Positions 7,889 through 17,355 of a DNA stretch of 64,000 nt are shown here, piece after piece. This DNA comes from Nocardia elegans NBRC 108235. GTDB lineage: Bacteria; Actinomycetota; Actinomycetes; Mycobacteriales; Mycobacteriaceae. A program made the translations under genes and the position numbers. The stretch lies in the NCBI RefSeq assembly GCF_001612845.1, contig NZ_BDBF01000014.1, positions 106,220 through 170,219 on the forward strand, in the 5' to 3' direction. Positions within the stretch are counted from its first letter, which is position 1; each line of letters begins with the position of its first letter. The notes under the pieces were generated by a model. It was not told the origin of the DNA and made no database searches. It saw nothing but the letters and a program-made list of their open reading frames with translations.

Positions 7889-9829
7889 CTACTCATCCCC
7901 TTTCGCGGATGATTCGGCGGCCGCGGGATGAGCGGCGGTCTCCGCCGGGGTGTAATACTTCTCCAGCTCGCTCAACTCGAACAGGGCGAGCAGGTCCGGT
8001 CGCATCGGCTTCTGATCCTCCGAGGTGACCACCACCGGCGGCACGGTCTGGCCGACACCGTCCGGATCGGTCCGGCACACCAGCAGCCGATTGCGCCACT
8101 GCGGATCCATCTGCGGATGGTCGTCGCGGGTGTGACCACCCCGGCTCTCGGTGCGCAGCAGCGCGGCCTGCGCGACACATTCGCTGACCAGCAACATGTT
8201 TCGCAGGTCGAGTGCGAGATGCCAGCCGGGATTGAACTGCCGGTGGCCCTCGACGGTCACGCTGTCGTAGCGCTCACGCAATTCACCCAGGCGCACGATG
8301 GCCTGTTCCAGCTCGTGCTCCTTGCGGATGATGCCGACCAGGTCGTTCATCGTCTGCTGCAGATCGGTGTGCAGGGTGTACGGATTCTCTCCGGTCCCCG
8401 TGGCCGGCGGATCGAAGGGCGCCAGTGCGGATTTCGCGGCCGCGTCGACATCGGCGTCGGCGACCGCCGGCCGCTGTGCCAGCTGTTCGACGTAGGTGGC
8501 CGCGCCCAAGCCGGCGCGTCGACCGAAGACCAGCAGGTCCGACAGCGAGTTGCCGCCGAGGCGGTTGGATCCGTGCATACCGCCCGAACATTCACCGGCG
8601 GCGAACAATCCGGGCACGGTGGCCGCGCCGGTATCGGGTTCGACCTCGATTCCGCCCATCACGTAGTGGCAGGTCGGCCCGACCTCCATCGGCTCCTTCG
8701 TGATGTCGACATCGGCCAGCTCCTTGAACTGGTGATGCATCGACGGCAGCCGCCGCATGATCTCCGCGGCCGGCAGCCGGGAGGCGATGTCGAGGTACAC
8801 CCCGCCGTGCTGGGTGCCGCGCCCGGCCTTGACCTCTTCGTTGATCGCGCGAGCCACCTCGTCCCGGGGCAGCAGGTCCGGGGTGCGGCGCGCGGAATCG
8901 TTGTCGCGCAACCATTGATCGGCCTCGTCCTCGGTCTCGGCGTACTGCCCCTTGAACACCGCCGGGATGTACTCGAACATGAAGCGCTTGCCCTCGGTGT
9001 TCTTGAGCACGCCCCCGTCACCGCGCACACCCTCGGTGACCAGAATGCCCTTCACACTCGGCGGCCAGACCATGCCGGTCGGATGGAACTGCAGGAATTC
9101 CATGTTGATCAGCGAGGCGCCGGCGCGCAGTGCGAGCGCGTGGCCGTCGCCGGTGTACTCCCACGAATTCGAGGTGACCTTGTAGGACTTGCCCACCCCG
9201 CCGGTGGCCAGCACGACCGCCGGAGTCTCGAACAGGATGAACCGCCCGGACTCCCGCCAGTACCCGAAGGCGCCGGAGATGGCGTCGCCGTCCTTGAGCA
9301 GATCGGTGATCGTGCATTCGGCGAACACCTTGATCCGTGCCTCGTAGTCGCCGGTCGCGGCATAGTCCTCCTGCTGCAGCGAGACGATCTTCTGCTGCAT
9401 GGTGCGGATGATCTCGAGGCCGGTGCGGTCGCCGACGTGGGCGAGGCGGGGATAGGTGTGCCCGCCGAAGTTGCGCTGACTGATCCGCCCGTCGGGCGTC
9501 CGGTCGAACAGCGCACCGTAGGTCTCCAGCTCCCACACCCGGTCGGGCGCTTCCTGGGCGTGCAGTTCGGCCATGCGCCAGTTGTTGAGGAATTTTCCGC
9601 CGCGCATGGTGTCGCGGAAATGCGTCTGCCAGTTGTCCTTCTCGTTGGCATTGCCCATCGAGGCGGCGCAACCGCCTTCGGCCATGACCGTATGGGCCTT
9701 GCCGAACAACGATTTACACACCACCGCCACCGACAGACCGTGTTCGCGCGCCTCGATCACCGCACGCAGGCCGGCGCCACCGGCACCGATCACGACGACG
9801 TCGTACTTGTGCCGTTCGACTTCAGGCAT
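7889..9829 (-). CDS. sdhA: succinate dehydrogenase flavoprotein subunit
   Basis: Catalytic subunit, 646 residues, oxidising succinate with covalently bound FAD. The N-terminal dinucleotide motif is VVVIGAGGAGLRA. The FAD-linking His is in KAHTVMAEGGCAASMGN. The active-site region includes FHPTGM, and the flavin C-terminal loop is GLFAAGECSGGMHGSNRLGG. The length and the 60-base gap from the membrane anchor match Rv0248c-type Sdh1. ATG 9829 is the only start that keeps the Rossmann motif at the N-terminus. Confidence 0.94.
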   Translation of the reverse strand: MPEVERHKYDVVVIGAGGAGLRAVIEAREHGLSVAVVCKSLFGKAHTVMAEGGCAASMGNANEKDNWQTHFRDTMRGGKFLNNWRMAELHAQEAPDRVWELETYGALFDRTPDGRISQRNFGGHTYPRLAHVGDRTGLEIIRTMQQKIVSLQQEDYAATGDYEARIKVFAECTITDLLKDGDAISGAFGYWRESGRFILFETPAVVLATGGVGKSYKVTSNSWEYTGDGHALALRAGASLINMEFLQFHPTGMVWPPSVKGILVTEGVRGDGGVLKNTEGKRFMFEYIPAVFKGQYAETEDEADQWLRDNDSARRTPDLLPRDEVARAINEEVKAGRGTQHGGVYLDIASRLPAAEIMRRLPSMHHQFKELADVDITKEPMEVGPTCHYVMGGIEVEPDTGAATVPGLFAAGECSGGMHGSNRLGGNSLSDLLVFGRRAGLGAATYVEQLAQRPAVADADVDAAAKSALAPFDPPATGTGENPYTLHTDLQQTMNDLVGIIRKEHELEQAIVRLGELRERYDSVTVEGHRQFNPGWHLALDLRNMLLVSECVAQAALLRTESRGGHTRDDHPQMDPQWRNRLLVCRTDPDGVGQTVPPVVVTSEDQKPMRPDLLALFELSELEKYYTPAETAAHPAAAESSAKGDE

Positions 9830-9889
9830 GAAACGAATACTCCTGGGACACTGAGGAATTGGGCTTTATGGCGTAATCTGTCGCCGGAA

Positions 9890-10720
9890 TCAGCCGACGA
9901 AACGCGGATCGGAGATGGTCCCGCTGGCGACCAGCATGATGTAGAAGTCGGTGATCGCCAGGGTGGCCAGCGTGGTCCACGCCAGCTGCATGTGCCGTGT
10001 GTTCAACTTCGACACCTGCGTCCACATCCAGTAGCGCACCGGATGGGCGGAGAAGTGTTTGAGACGGCCGCCGGTGATATGCCGGCAGGAGTGGCACGAG
10101 ATCGTATATGCCCACAGCAGAACGACGTTCACCACCAGGACGATGTTGCCCAGGCCGAAGCCGAAGCCGCCGTCCTTGCCGTGGAACGCCATGACCGCGT
10201 CGTAGGTGTTGACCACAGACACGACGACCGCGACATAGAAGAAGTAGCGGTGCACGTTCTGGATGATCAGCGGAAGCCGCGTCTCACCGGTGTATTTGCC
10301 GTGCGGTTCGGCGACCGCGCAGGCCGGCGGCGAGAACCACACCGCGCGGTAGTAGGCCTTGCGGTAGTAGTAGCAGGTCAACCGGAACAGCAGAAGGAAC
10401 GGCAGCACCAGGAAACCGAGCGGAATCCACATCGGCAGGTCGCCGACCCAGTGCCCGAAGTGGCTCGAACCTTCGACGCACGAGGTACTCACGCACGGTG
10501 AGTAGAACGGCGTCAGATAGTGGTAATCGGAGACCCAATATGCCGATCGCACAAAGGCTCTCACGGTTGCGTAGATGATGAATGCGGCCAGTCCGAGCAC
10601 CGTGAGCAGTGGGGGGACCCACCATCGGTCGGTACGCAGAGTGCGTGTGGAAATGGCCGCCCGGCCTTTGCTGAAAACTCCCGTGCCCGCCTCGGGGGCG
10701 CGTGTCGGTGCTGCGCTCAC
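9890..10720 (-). CDS. sdhC: succinate dehydrogenase membrane anchor (Sdh1 type, five-helix)
   Basis: Cytochrome-b-like anchor for SdhA/SdhB, 276 residues from the GTG at 10720. At least five membrane helices are visible, with several membrane-face His (HFGHWVGDLP, NVHRYFFYV, CHSCRHITGG) suited to haem and quinone binding. This start is chosen because GAGG lies upstream and because the size then matches the ~273-residue Rv0249c. An in-frame ATG at 10795 would add 25 unconserved residues and has no ribosome site. First gene of the operon sdhC-sdhA-sdhB. Confidence 0.85.
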   Translation of the reverse strand: MSAAPTRAPEAGTGVFSKGRAAISTRTLRTDRWWVPPLLTVLGLAAFIIYATVRAFVRSAYWVSDYHYLTPFYSPCVSTSCVEGSSHFGHWVGDLPMWIPLGFLVLPFLLLFRLTCYYYRKAYYRAVWFSPPACAVAEPHGKYTGETRLPLIIQNVHRYFFYVAVVVSVVNTYDAVMAFHGKDGGFGFGLGNIVLVVNVVLLWAYTISCHSCRHITGGRLKHFSAHPVRYWMWTQVSKLNTRHMQLAWTTLATLAITDFYIMLVASGTISDPRFVG

Positions 10721-11026
10721 TGCAAGCCGCCTCGCTGGTCTACCCCGTGGAACGTCATCGTTACCTCCGGCGTCGAATGTGATGCTGAGCACCATACGAC
10801 AACCGGGCTATGACTCGAGGCCGGTCCAGGCAAGATCTATCGCCGCCCCGTCCTATGATTTGCGCCACATTTTCTGGGTGCTCGACGGCAGCGGTGCAAC
10901 GAGTGAATGACGAGCTACTTCGGACCTTCTTCGCGAATACGGTGGGGTGGGAACCGACGGGCCGCAGCGCCGTCACGGCGGAATGGGCAGCCGCCGCGAC
11001 AGCCCGTGCTGCTGGTGAATGTCCGG
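10721..11026. other. sdh promoter/leader region
   Basis: About 300 bases between sdhC and the small minus-strand gene that ends at 11027. No gene is seen. It must contain the sdh operon promoter (minus strand). I could not identify a -10/-35 pair with confidence. Confidence 0.4.
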
Positions 11027-11317
11027 TTACTTGGTGCGCGGCCGCGAGTGGAAGCCGAGGCCTTCGTCCTGCGCGCCCATCCATGCCGCCTCGTCGGACT
11101 TGCTGTCCGGCACGTAGATGACCTCCTGCTGGCGGCGGCTGTCCACCTCGGGTGGTGGGGTGTGTTCGAACTCCTCGGCATCGATGGTGAGTCGTTCGAG
11201 ATCGTTCTCCAGCCGGCGGACCGAATTGGCATCTCCGTAATGGGTGCGCAACGCGCCGACGCATTGCCGGAGCTGTCCGACTGCGAAGCGCAGTTCAGCG
11301 ATCTCACTGCGTGTCAT
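11027..11317 (-). CDS. small conserved protein with coiled-coil N-terminus
   Basis: 96 residues starting MTRSEIAELRFAVGQLRQCV. Heptad-like leucines run through the first ~50 residues (LRFAVGQL, VRRLENDLERL), so a short coiled coil is likely. The C-terminal half is hydrophilic (PPPEVDSRRQQEVIYVPDS, then AWMGAQDEGLGFHSRPR). A perfect AGGAGG lies 6 bases before ATG 11317, which makes it a confident gene. No function is recognised. It may be the sort of small actinobacterial protein co-conserved with envelope or respiration genes. Confidence 0.7.
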   Translation of the reverse strand: MTRSEIAELRFAVGQLRQCVGALRTHYGDANSVRRLENDLERLTIDAEEFEHTPPPEVDSRRQQEVIYVPDSKSDEAAWMGAQDEGLGFHSRPRTK

Positions 11318-11486
11318 CGAAACCTCCTGGTGCTTCCGGGCCGATCACCGGCTCGGATCTCGCCCGAGGGCAAGATCAAACCTGTGACGGACCGCACATC
11401 GTGATCTACAACACATTACGTGATCATTTGCGTTCTGGCTCGTCGCCCATGGAAAAAGATCTCGTCACCTGCGTCGGATCCGAGTC

Positions 11487-12503
11487 TCATCCGGCGGCGG
11501 GCAGGGTCGCCGTCACCGAGGGCGGCTCCACCTCGCCGAGAGGTGCGAGAATCGGAAGTACGGCCGTGACGGCCGGACGGCTCTCGGAGGTCCCGGCCGA
11601 CGTTCCGAGCGCGCGGGCCACGAGTGCCGCGACGGCCACGGCCACTTCCGCGGCGCGTTCCAGGATCACGCTGTGCCCGGCGCCGTCGAGCCGGACCAGT
11701 TCCGAACGGCCGAGTTGCGCGGCGAGTACCACCGAATGCGCGAACGGAATCATGATGTCGGCCGATCCGCCGAGGACCAGGGCCGGTAGATCCGACAGCA
11801 GTCGCAGCGTCGGCGTCTCGTCGAAGCGGATGAGCGAATCGAGGAAGTAGGCCATGGTGGGCAGTGGGGTGTCGTTGAGCATCGCGGTGGCGAGAGCGGC
11901 CATGCGTGGATTCACCCGCCGCGAGCCGAAACTCGCTTCGCGCACCATCGGCTCGAAAACGCGGCGCCCCAATCGCTTCGAGACCTGTAGCGCCCGCGGC
12001 GCTCGCTGTACCGCGACCCGCAGTGACGTCACGGTGTGCCGGTTGAGCAATCGGCCCAGCCCCACCGCGGTGATACCGGCGGCCGCCCCGGCGATCAGCC
12101 CGACGCCGACCACGCGGGTGCCGATCGTGGCCGGGAACAGGCGAGCGTAGGCCAGTACCACCATCGCACCCATGGAATGGCCGACCAGCACCACCGGACC
12201 GGTCGGCGCGACCGCGCGCAGGACCGCGTCGAGATCGTGGCCCAGCTGGTCGATGGTGTAGGTCGCGGGATCGGCGCCGGCGGAATCGCCGTGACCGCGG
12301 TGGTCGTAGAACACCATCCGGGTGTCCGAGCCCCATTGCCGCAGCAGCTCATCCCGCAGGAACCACCAGGATTCGGTCCGCAGGCAGTGACCGTGGACGA
12401 ACACCACCGTCACCGAGGCCGTGGCCGGGCCGAAGGTCCAGGCGGCCAGCGGGGTGCCGTCGTCGGCGCAGACGGTGACGCGGGTGGCGATCGTCGTGGA
12501 CAT
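11487..12503 (-). CDS. alpha/beta hydrolase
   Basis: 338 residues. The strand-turn motif VVFVHGHCLRTESW holds the oxyanion HG. The nucleophile elbow is GHSMGA (Ser), and the C-terminal His lies in LDGAGHSVILE. An acidic residue in GGSADIMIPF completes the triad. Family members are esterases, lipases or haloperoxidase-like enzymes, so the substrate is unknown. ATG 12503 is preceded by AGGAGG at ideal spacing. A possible longer start at 12596 lacks this. The 240-base upstream gap, shared with a divergent epoxide hydrolase, contains the imperfect dyad ACCGCTCTAAACTGGT. Confidence 0.85.
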   Translation of the reverse strand: MSTTIATRVTVCADDGTPLAAWTFGPATASVTVVFVHGHCLRTESWWFLRDELLRQWGSDTRMVFYDHRGHGDSAGADPATYTIDQLGHDLDAVLRAVAPTGPVVLVGHSMGAMVVLAYARLFPATIGTRVVGVGLIAGAAAGITAVGLGRLLNRHTVTSLRVAVQRAPRALQVSKRLGRRVFEPMVREASFGSRRVNPRMAALATAMLNDTPLPTMAYFLDSLIRFDETPTLRLLSDLPALVLGGSADIMIPFAHSVVLAAQLGRSELVRLDGAGHSVILERAAEVAVAVAALVARALGTSAGTSESRPAVTAVLPILAPLGEVEPPSVTATLPAAG

Positions 12504-12752
12504 GACGTCCTCCTGCAGAGTCCGTTCCTGCCCGGATGTCGTCATTGATTGCCGTCGTGTTAACCGCTCTAAACTGGTGTTATGCAGAAGTTGCACAATT
12601 GCTGCCGCTGGGACGCCGACGATCCGGCGGGGCGATGATCGGGAGAATCTTCGCGCATCTACCGACTTCTGTAGACAGGCGTAGAAAACGATCGAGAGCG
12701 TCCCGCCGTACTAGGACGTAATCTGGCCTATATTGCCCATAGCGTGGCGTTT

Positions 12753-13883
12753 ATGAGCGCAGAGATCCGCAGCTTCCGCATCGATATTCCGCAGTCCGAC
12801 ATCGATGATCTGCACGAACGCCTCGCCCGGACACGGTGGGCGCCGCAATTGCCCGGCGCGGACGGCAGCCGGGGCGTCCCGGTGGCTCGGCTCCGCGAGC
12901 TGGCCGAGCACTGGCGCACCGAATACGACTGGCGGGCAGAGGAATCCCGGCTCAATCGGTTCCCGCAATACCGCACCGAGATCGACGGTCTCGATGTGCA
13001 TTTCCTGCATGTGCGCTCGCCCGAACCCGAGGCGCTGCCCCTGGTGCTCAACCACGGCTGGCCCAACACCTTCGCCGAATTCGCCGATCTCGTCGATCTT
13101 CTCGTCGATCCCCGGGCGCACGGTGGCGATCCCGCGCGGGCCTTCCATGTGGTCGTACCGTCGGTGCCGGGATACGGATTCTCGGCGGCGCCTGCCGAAG
13201 CCGGGTGGAGCACCGAGCGCGTCGGACGGATGTGGGTGGAGCTGATGCGCCGGCTCGGCTACGAGCGGTACGGCGTCCAGGGCGGAGATCTCGGCACCTA
13301 CGTGGGCACCGCGATGGCTGAGGCAGCGCCGGACCGGGTGGCCGGGCTCTACATCACCGCCGGTCTGGGCTTTCCTACCGAGGTCGATCTCCCGATCCTG
13401 ACCGACGCCGAACGGGCCGGTTACGAGGCGATGATGGCGGCGGACTGGGTCAACGGCGTCGACCATCACGCTCTGCTGCGTGCGGCGCCGCAGACCTTCT
13501 CGATCGGATGGAACGATTCACCCGCCGCCGCACTGGCCTGGATGGTGCAGAAGTACACCGACTTCAGCGCCGCCGGCTCGCTCGAGGCGGCGATCGACCG
13601 CGATGCGCTGCTGACCTGCGTGAGCATCTACTGGTTCACCCAGAGTTTCGGCACGTCCGCGTGGTCGTATTACGACAGCACCAGCTTCGCCTGGCCCACC
13701 GGTTCGGCGCAGGTCCCGACCGGGGTATACAGCGGTGCGCCGGGTATCCGGCGGCTCGCCGAGCGCACCGCGAGGGTTGTGCACTGGCCCGAGGGCAATC
13801 CGCCCGGGCACCATTTCATCGCGATGGATCAACCGCGGGCATACGCGGCGGACCTGCGCACCTTCTTCGGCAATCTCGGCTGA
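12753..13883 (+). CDS. epoxide hydrolase, EHN-domain alpha/beta hydrolase
   Basis: Hydrolyses an epoxide to a diol by way of an aspartyl ester. The EHN N-terminal domain is visible (RSFRIDIPQSDIDDLHERL ... WAPQLPG). The hydrolase core then has NHGWPNTFAEF (oxyanion HGWP), the nucleophile Asp in GGDLGTYVG, and the catalytic His in PGHHFIAMDQP. Candidate proton-donor Tyr occur in IYWFTQSFG and SYYDS. 376 residues from ATG 12753, about the family length. A GTG at 12744 is an alternative start. It is convergent with the acyl-CoA dehydrogenase across a long inverted repeat. Confidence 0.87.
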   Translation: MSAEIRSFRIDIPQSDIDDLHERLARTRWAPQLPGADGSRGVPVARLRELAEHWRTEYDWRAEESRLNRFPQYRTEIDGLDVHFLHVRSPEPEALPLVLNHGWPNTFAEFADLVDLLVDPRAHGGDPARAFHVVVPSVPGYGFSAAPAEAGWSTERVGRMWVELMRRLGYERYGVQGGDLGTYVGTAMAEAAPDRVAGLYITAGLGFPTEVDLPILTDAERAGYEAMMAADWVNGVDHHALLRAAPQTFSIGWNDSPAAALAWMVQKYTDFSAAGSLEAAIDRDALLTCVSIYWFTQSFGTSAWSYYDSTSFAWPTGSAQVPTGVYSGAPGIRRLAERTARVVHWPEGNPPGHHFIAMDQPRAYAADLRTFFGNLG

Positions 13884-13893
13884 GCGACGTTTC

Positions 13894-13949
13894 ATCGGGA
13901 AATCTAAGGCTCTCGATCGTTGAAGCTAGACAGCCCTAGATTTCCCGAT
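13894..13949. terminator. bidirectional terminator-like inverted repeat
   Basis: 18-base arms (13894-13911 and 13932-13949; left arm ATCGGGAAATCTAAGGCT) pair with one mismatch across a 20-base loop. It lies exactly in the 72-base gap between two convergent genes and so can serve both strands. Confidence 0.65.
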
Positions 13950-13955
13950 GGATCG

Positions 13956-15911
13956 CTACGCGTCGGCCGCCGCGCGCGTGGACGGCAGGAACGGGGTGAG
14001 CAGATTGTGCTCGGTGGACGGCCCGAATTCCCATTCCGCGATCCACGGGCCGGTGCCCTCGCTCGGGTCGAGCACGCCCGATTCCAGCCATTCGTAGCGG
14101 CCCTCGAGCACCTGCCGAGTCAGCGCGGTGTCGGCGTCGTCGGTGTTGTCCCAGAGCGCGGCGAAGGCGGCCTCCACCCGCAACCGGGCCTGGCGGCAGA
14201 AGGTATCGGCCAGTTCCGTCGCCGCGGCCGCGTCCCGGCTGTCCTCGGCGCGCATGGCCTGCGCCCGAACGCAGGCCGCCGACATGGCGAACAGTTCCGC
14301 GCCGATATCCACGAGGCGGCCCAGGAACCCCTGCCGGTATTCGAGTTTCGCCTGCCAGCGCGCCATCGCGTACATCAGTTCGCGCGCCTGCTTGCGCGAC
14401 ATGCGCTCGACGAAACGCAGATGCGTTGCCAGCGGGCCGAATTCGGTATATCCGGCCGGGAGTGTGCCACGGCCGACCGCCAACTGCGGGAACCACTTCG
14501 CGTAGAAGCCACTCGCCCCGACCGCTGCGGTGGCCTTGTCCTTCAACGCCGCATGACGGTCCACGAGTGCGCCCGCGGCGGCCATGTGCGCATCGGCCAT
14601 CTCCCGGGCGATCAGCAGCCGCATGATCTCGCTGGAGCCTTCGAAGATCCGATTGATTCGCAGATCGCGCACCAGCTGTTCGGCCGGCACCGCGCGCTCA
14701 CCCCGACTGCGCAGGGAGGCGGCGGTCTCGTAGCCGCGCCCGCCGCGTATCTGCACCAGCTCGTCGGCGATGCGACAGCTCATCTCGGAGGCCCACAGTT
14801 TGGCCAGTGCGGCCTCGATGCGGATGTCGTTGCGCGCCTCGTCGCACATGGTCCCGGACAGCTCGAGCACCGCCTCCAGCGCGAAAGCGGTTGCGGCGAC
14901 GAAGGATATCTTCGACGCGACCGCAGCGTGTTCACCGACCGGGCGGCCCCACTGCACGCGCGCCGCCGACCAGCCGCGGCTGATCTTCAGCGACCACTTC
15001 GCCGCCGCGGTGCACAGCGCGGGAATCGCCAGCCGTCCGGCATTGAGCGTGGTCAGCGCGATCTTCAGGCCGTCGCCCTCGCGTCCGATCAGATTGCGCG
15101 CCGGCACCCGGACCTTGTGCATGCGGGTGACACCGTTCTCGATCCCGTGCAGACCCATGAAGGCGTTGCGGCGCTCGACGGTGATGCCGGGCGTGTCGGC
15201 CTCCACCACGAAGGCGGATATCCCGCCGCGATGTCCGGGCCCCTTCGGCACTCTCGCCATCACCACCAGCAGTTCGGCGACCACACCGTTGGTGGTCCAC
15301 AACTTCACTCCGTCGAGTTCGTAGGCCTCGCCGTCGGCGGTCGGGGTCGCGGTACTCGCCATCCGGGCGGGGTCGGATCCGACGTCCGGTTCGGTCAGCA
15401 GGAAGGCGCTGATCGCGCCCCGCGCGCATCGGGGCAGGAATTCGCGCTTCTGTTCCTCGGTGCCGGCCAACTTCAGCGGTTCCGGCACGCCGATCGACTG
15501 ATGCGCAGAGAGCAGCACGCCCAGGCTCGCGTGGACCGAGCCGACCAGCATCAGCGCCCGGTTGTAGCCGACCTGCGACAGGCCCTGCCCGCCGTACTCC
15601 GGGGGGATCTTGAGGCCGAAGCAGCCGAGTTCGGCCAGGCCGCGAACGTAGTCGTCGGGGATCTTCGATTCGGCCTCGATGACCGACCCGTCCAGCGTCT
15701 CGCAGAAGGCCCGCAGCCTTTCCAGGTAGGCCTCGGTCCGCGCCGCGTCGTCGGGAGCCGGCTGTGGATACGGATGAATCAGGTCGAGCCGGAACCGGCC
15801 GAGGAACATCTGCTTGGCGAACGACGGTTTGGCCCAGGTACTTTCGCGCGACTCCTCGACCAGTGCGCGGGCCTGCTCTTCGGTGGCGTGAACTTTCGCG
15901 GCTGTTGCCAT
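13956..15911 (-). CDS. acyl-CoA dehydrogenase, long VLCAD/ACAD9-like form
   Basis: FAD-dependent first step of fatty-acid beta-oxidation. 651 residues, about 250 more than standard acyl-CoA dehydrogenases, with a C-terminal extra domain as in VLCAD/ACAD9. Visible motifs include IPPEYGGQGLS, the FAD/substrate motif AFLLTEPDVGSDPARM, YELDGVKLWTTNG, and the dehydrogenase C-terminal RIFEGSSEIMRLLIARE. ATG 15911 has GGAGGG upstream. A palindrome (GTGATC-AG-GATCAC) lies about 20 bases further up and may be an operator. The gene stands alone, so its preferred chain length cannot be inferred from neighbours. Confidence 0.88.
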   Translation of the reverse strand: MATAAKVHATEEQARALVEESRESTWAKPSFAKQMFLGRFRLDLIHPYPQPAPDDAARTEAYLERLRAFCETLDGSVIEAESKIPDDYVRGLAELGCFGLKIPPEYGGQGLSQVGYNRALMLVGSVHASLGVLLSAHQSIGVPEPLKLAGTEEQKREFLPRCARGAISAFLLTEPDVGSDPARMASTATPTADGEAYELDGVKLWTTNGVVAELLVVMARVPKGPGHRGGISAFVVEADTPGITVERRNAFMGLHGIENGVTRMHKVRVPARNLIGREGDGLKIALTTLNAGRLAIPALCTAAAKWSLKISRGWSAARVQWGRPVGEHAAVASKISFVAATAFALEAVLELSGTMCDEARNDIRIEAALAKLWASEMSCRIADELVQIRGGRGYETAASLRSRGERAVPAEQLVRDLRINRIFEGSSEIMRLLIAREMADAHMAAAGALVDRHAALKDKATAAVGASGFYAKWFPQLAVGRGTLPAGYTEFGPLATHLRFVERMSRKQARELMYAMARWQAKLEYRQGFLGRLVDIGAELFAMSAACVRAQAMRAEDSRDAAAATELADTFCRQARLRVEAAFAALWDNTDDADTALTRQVLEGRYEWLESGVLDPSEGTGPWIAEWEFGPSTEHNLLTPFLPSTRAAADA

Positions 15912-15929
15912 GGGACCCTCCCTCGAAAC

Positions 15930-15943
15930 GTGATCAGGATCAC
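15930..15943 (-). promoter_or_regulatory. candidate operator upstream of acyl-CoA dehydrogenase
   Basis: GTGATC-AG-GATCAC is a 6-2-6 dyad 19 bases before the start codon. Its position suits a repressor site. The regulator is not identifiable from the window. Confidence 0.4.
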
Positions 15944-16006
15944 ATTTGAGTGTAGAAGGCTTGGTTACCCGCCGGTAGGCCTCCGGCTAAATCGGCGGGC
16001 GAAGAA

Positions 16007-17191
16007 TTACTGCACGCCGCGCAGGTACCGCCCGAAATGCGGCACCGTGAAGCCGATGGTGCCCCGCTCGGCGGAGTAGATCAGCCCCTTCTTGATGAGT
16101 CCGTCCCGGGCCGGAGACAGCGACGCGGGTTTGCGGCCGAGCTCCTGGGCGACCGCCGCGGTCGGCACCGGCCCGTCGTCGCCGGCCAGATCGGCCATCG
16201 CCCGCATGTACTCGCGCTCGGCTGGGGTTGCTCGTTCATAGCGGGAGCCGAAGAACCCGACCGCCAACTCCTCCTCGGCCGCGGGGGCCGCCAGTTCCAC
16301 ATCCTCGGCGCCGATCGGGCTGCGGGCGGCCACATCCCACGTGGCCTTACCGTAGGCCTGGACGAAATAGGGGTACCCATCTGCCTTGTCGTACAAGGCT
16401 TTCAGGGCCTCCTCGGTGAACTCCACCGCCTCGCGCTCGGCGGGGGCGATCAGCGCGCGGTCCGCGGAATCGCGATCGAGTCGGTCGATGCGGTGGTAAC
16501 CGAAAAGGCGCTCGGAATAGCTCTTGGAGGCCGAGAGGACGGCCGGTAGATGTGGCAGGCCCGCGCCCACCACGATCAACGGCGCTGTCTCCTGGCTCAA
16601 TTCGTGGCAGGCGCCGCAGATCGCGGAGATATCGGCCGGTCCCAGATCCTGCATCTCGTCGATGAACACGGCGATGCCCACGCCGATATCGCGGGCGAGC
16701 TGGGCGGCCTCCAGCAGCAACTCCACCAGATCGATCTCGATGTCACCGGAGTCCGCGCGCCCGGTGACGGCCGGGACGTCGATGCCGGGCTGCCAGCGTT
16801 CCCGCATCCCCTTGTCGGCGGTCGCGCGCAGGGCGAAGGCCTTGAGGATGCCCAGGAAATCGTCGACCATCTCGGGATTGCGGTGGGCGACCGCGATCTG
16901 GCGCACCGCCATATGCAGCGCCGATGCCAGCGGGCGCCGCAATTCCTGATCCGGGCGAGCCTCCAGTTTGCCGGTCCCCCAGCCGCGCGAGCGGGCCGTG
17001 GACCGAAGTTGGTTGAGCAGCACGGTCTTTCCCACGCCGCGGAGTCCGGTGAGCATCACACTGCGTTCGGGGCGCCCGCGCGAGATACGTTCGAGCACGA
17101 TGTCGAACGCGTCGAGCTGCTTGTCGCGCCCGGCGAGTTCGGGCGGGCGCTGGCCGGCGCCCGGGGCATACGGATTCCGCACGGGGTCCAT
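16007..17191 (-). CDS. AAA+ ATPase with C-terminal winged helix
   Basis: 394 residues. Walker A is GLRGVGKT near residue 48, Walker B is VFIDEMQDL near residue 175, and a sensor/arginine-finger region follows (PYFVQAYGKATWD). The last ~80 residues look like a winged-helix DNA-binding domain (TAAVAQELGRKPASLSPARDG). The layout is that of the Orc1/Cdc6-like and STAND-like ATPases found as single genes in many actinobacteria. The role is unknown and could be DNA-associated. ATG 17191 starts MDPVRNPYAPGAGQRPPEL. It is divergent from a small coiled-coil gene. Confidence 0.75.
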   Translation of the reverse strand: MDPVRNPYAPGAGQRPPELAGRDKQLDAFDIVLERISRGRPERSVMLTGLRGVGKTVLLNQLRSTARSRGWGTGKLEARPDQELRRPLASALHMAVRQIAVAHRNPEMVDDFLGILKAFALRATADKGMRERWQPGIDVPAVTGRADSGDIEIDLVELLLEAAQLARDIGVGIAVFIDEMQDLGPADISAICGACHELSQETAPLIVVGAGLPHLPAVLSASKSYSERLFGYHRIDRLDRDSADRALIAPAEREAVEFTEEALKALYDKADGYPYFVQAYGKATWDVAARSPIGAEDVELAAPAAEEELAVGFFGSRYERATPAEREYMRAMADLAGDDGPVPTAAVAQELGRKPASLSPARDGLIKKGLIYSAERGTIGFTVPHFGRYLRGVQ

Positions 17192-17355
17192 GCCCCGACA
17201 CCGTAGCGCGTTCGCACCGAAATCTCGGGATATATAGGGGATGTCCTAGATTGCGCTATCCGAGCGAATGGCAGCCGCTGTGCGGGGATGACCGGGCGCG
17301 AGGGGCTCTCTACGCTGGTGGCTGATCGAGGTCCGAAATGTCCGCAGGAGGGGTC

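Noticed and set aside
7928..10501. Very long open frame on the + strand opposite sdhA and sdhC
   Set aside because: Composition is typical of antisense to a GC-rich gene and it overlaps the well-supported sdh genes end to end.
13920..16079. Long + strand open frame opposite the acyl-CoA dehydrogenase
   Set aside because: Runs through the convergent inverted repeat and mirrors the codon pattern of the real gene.
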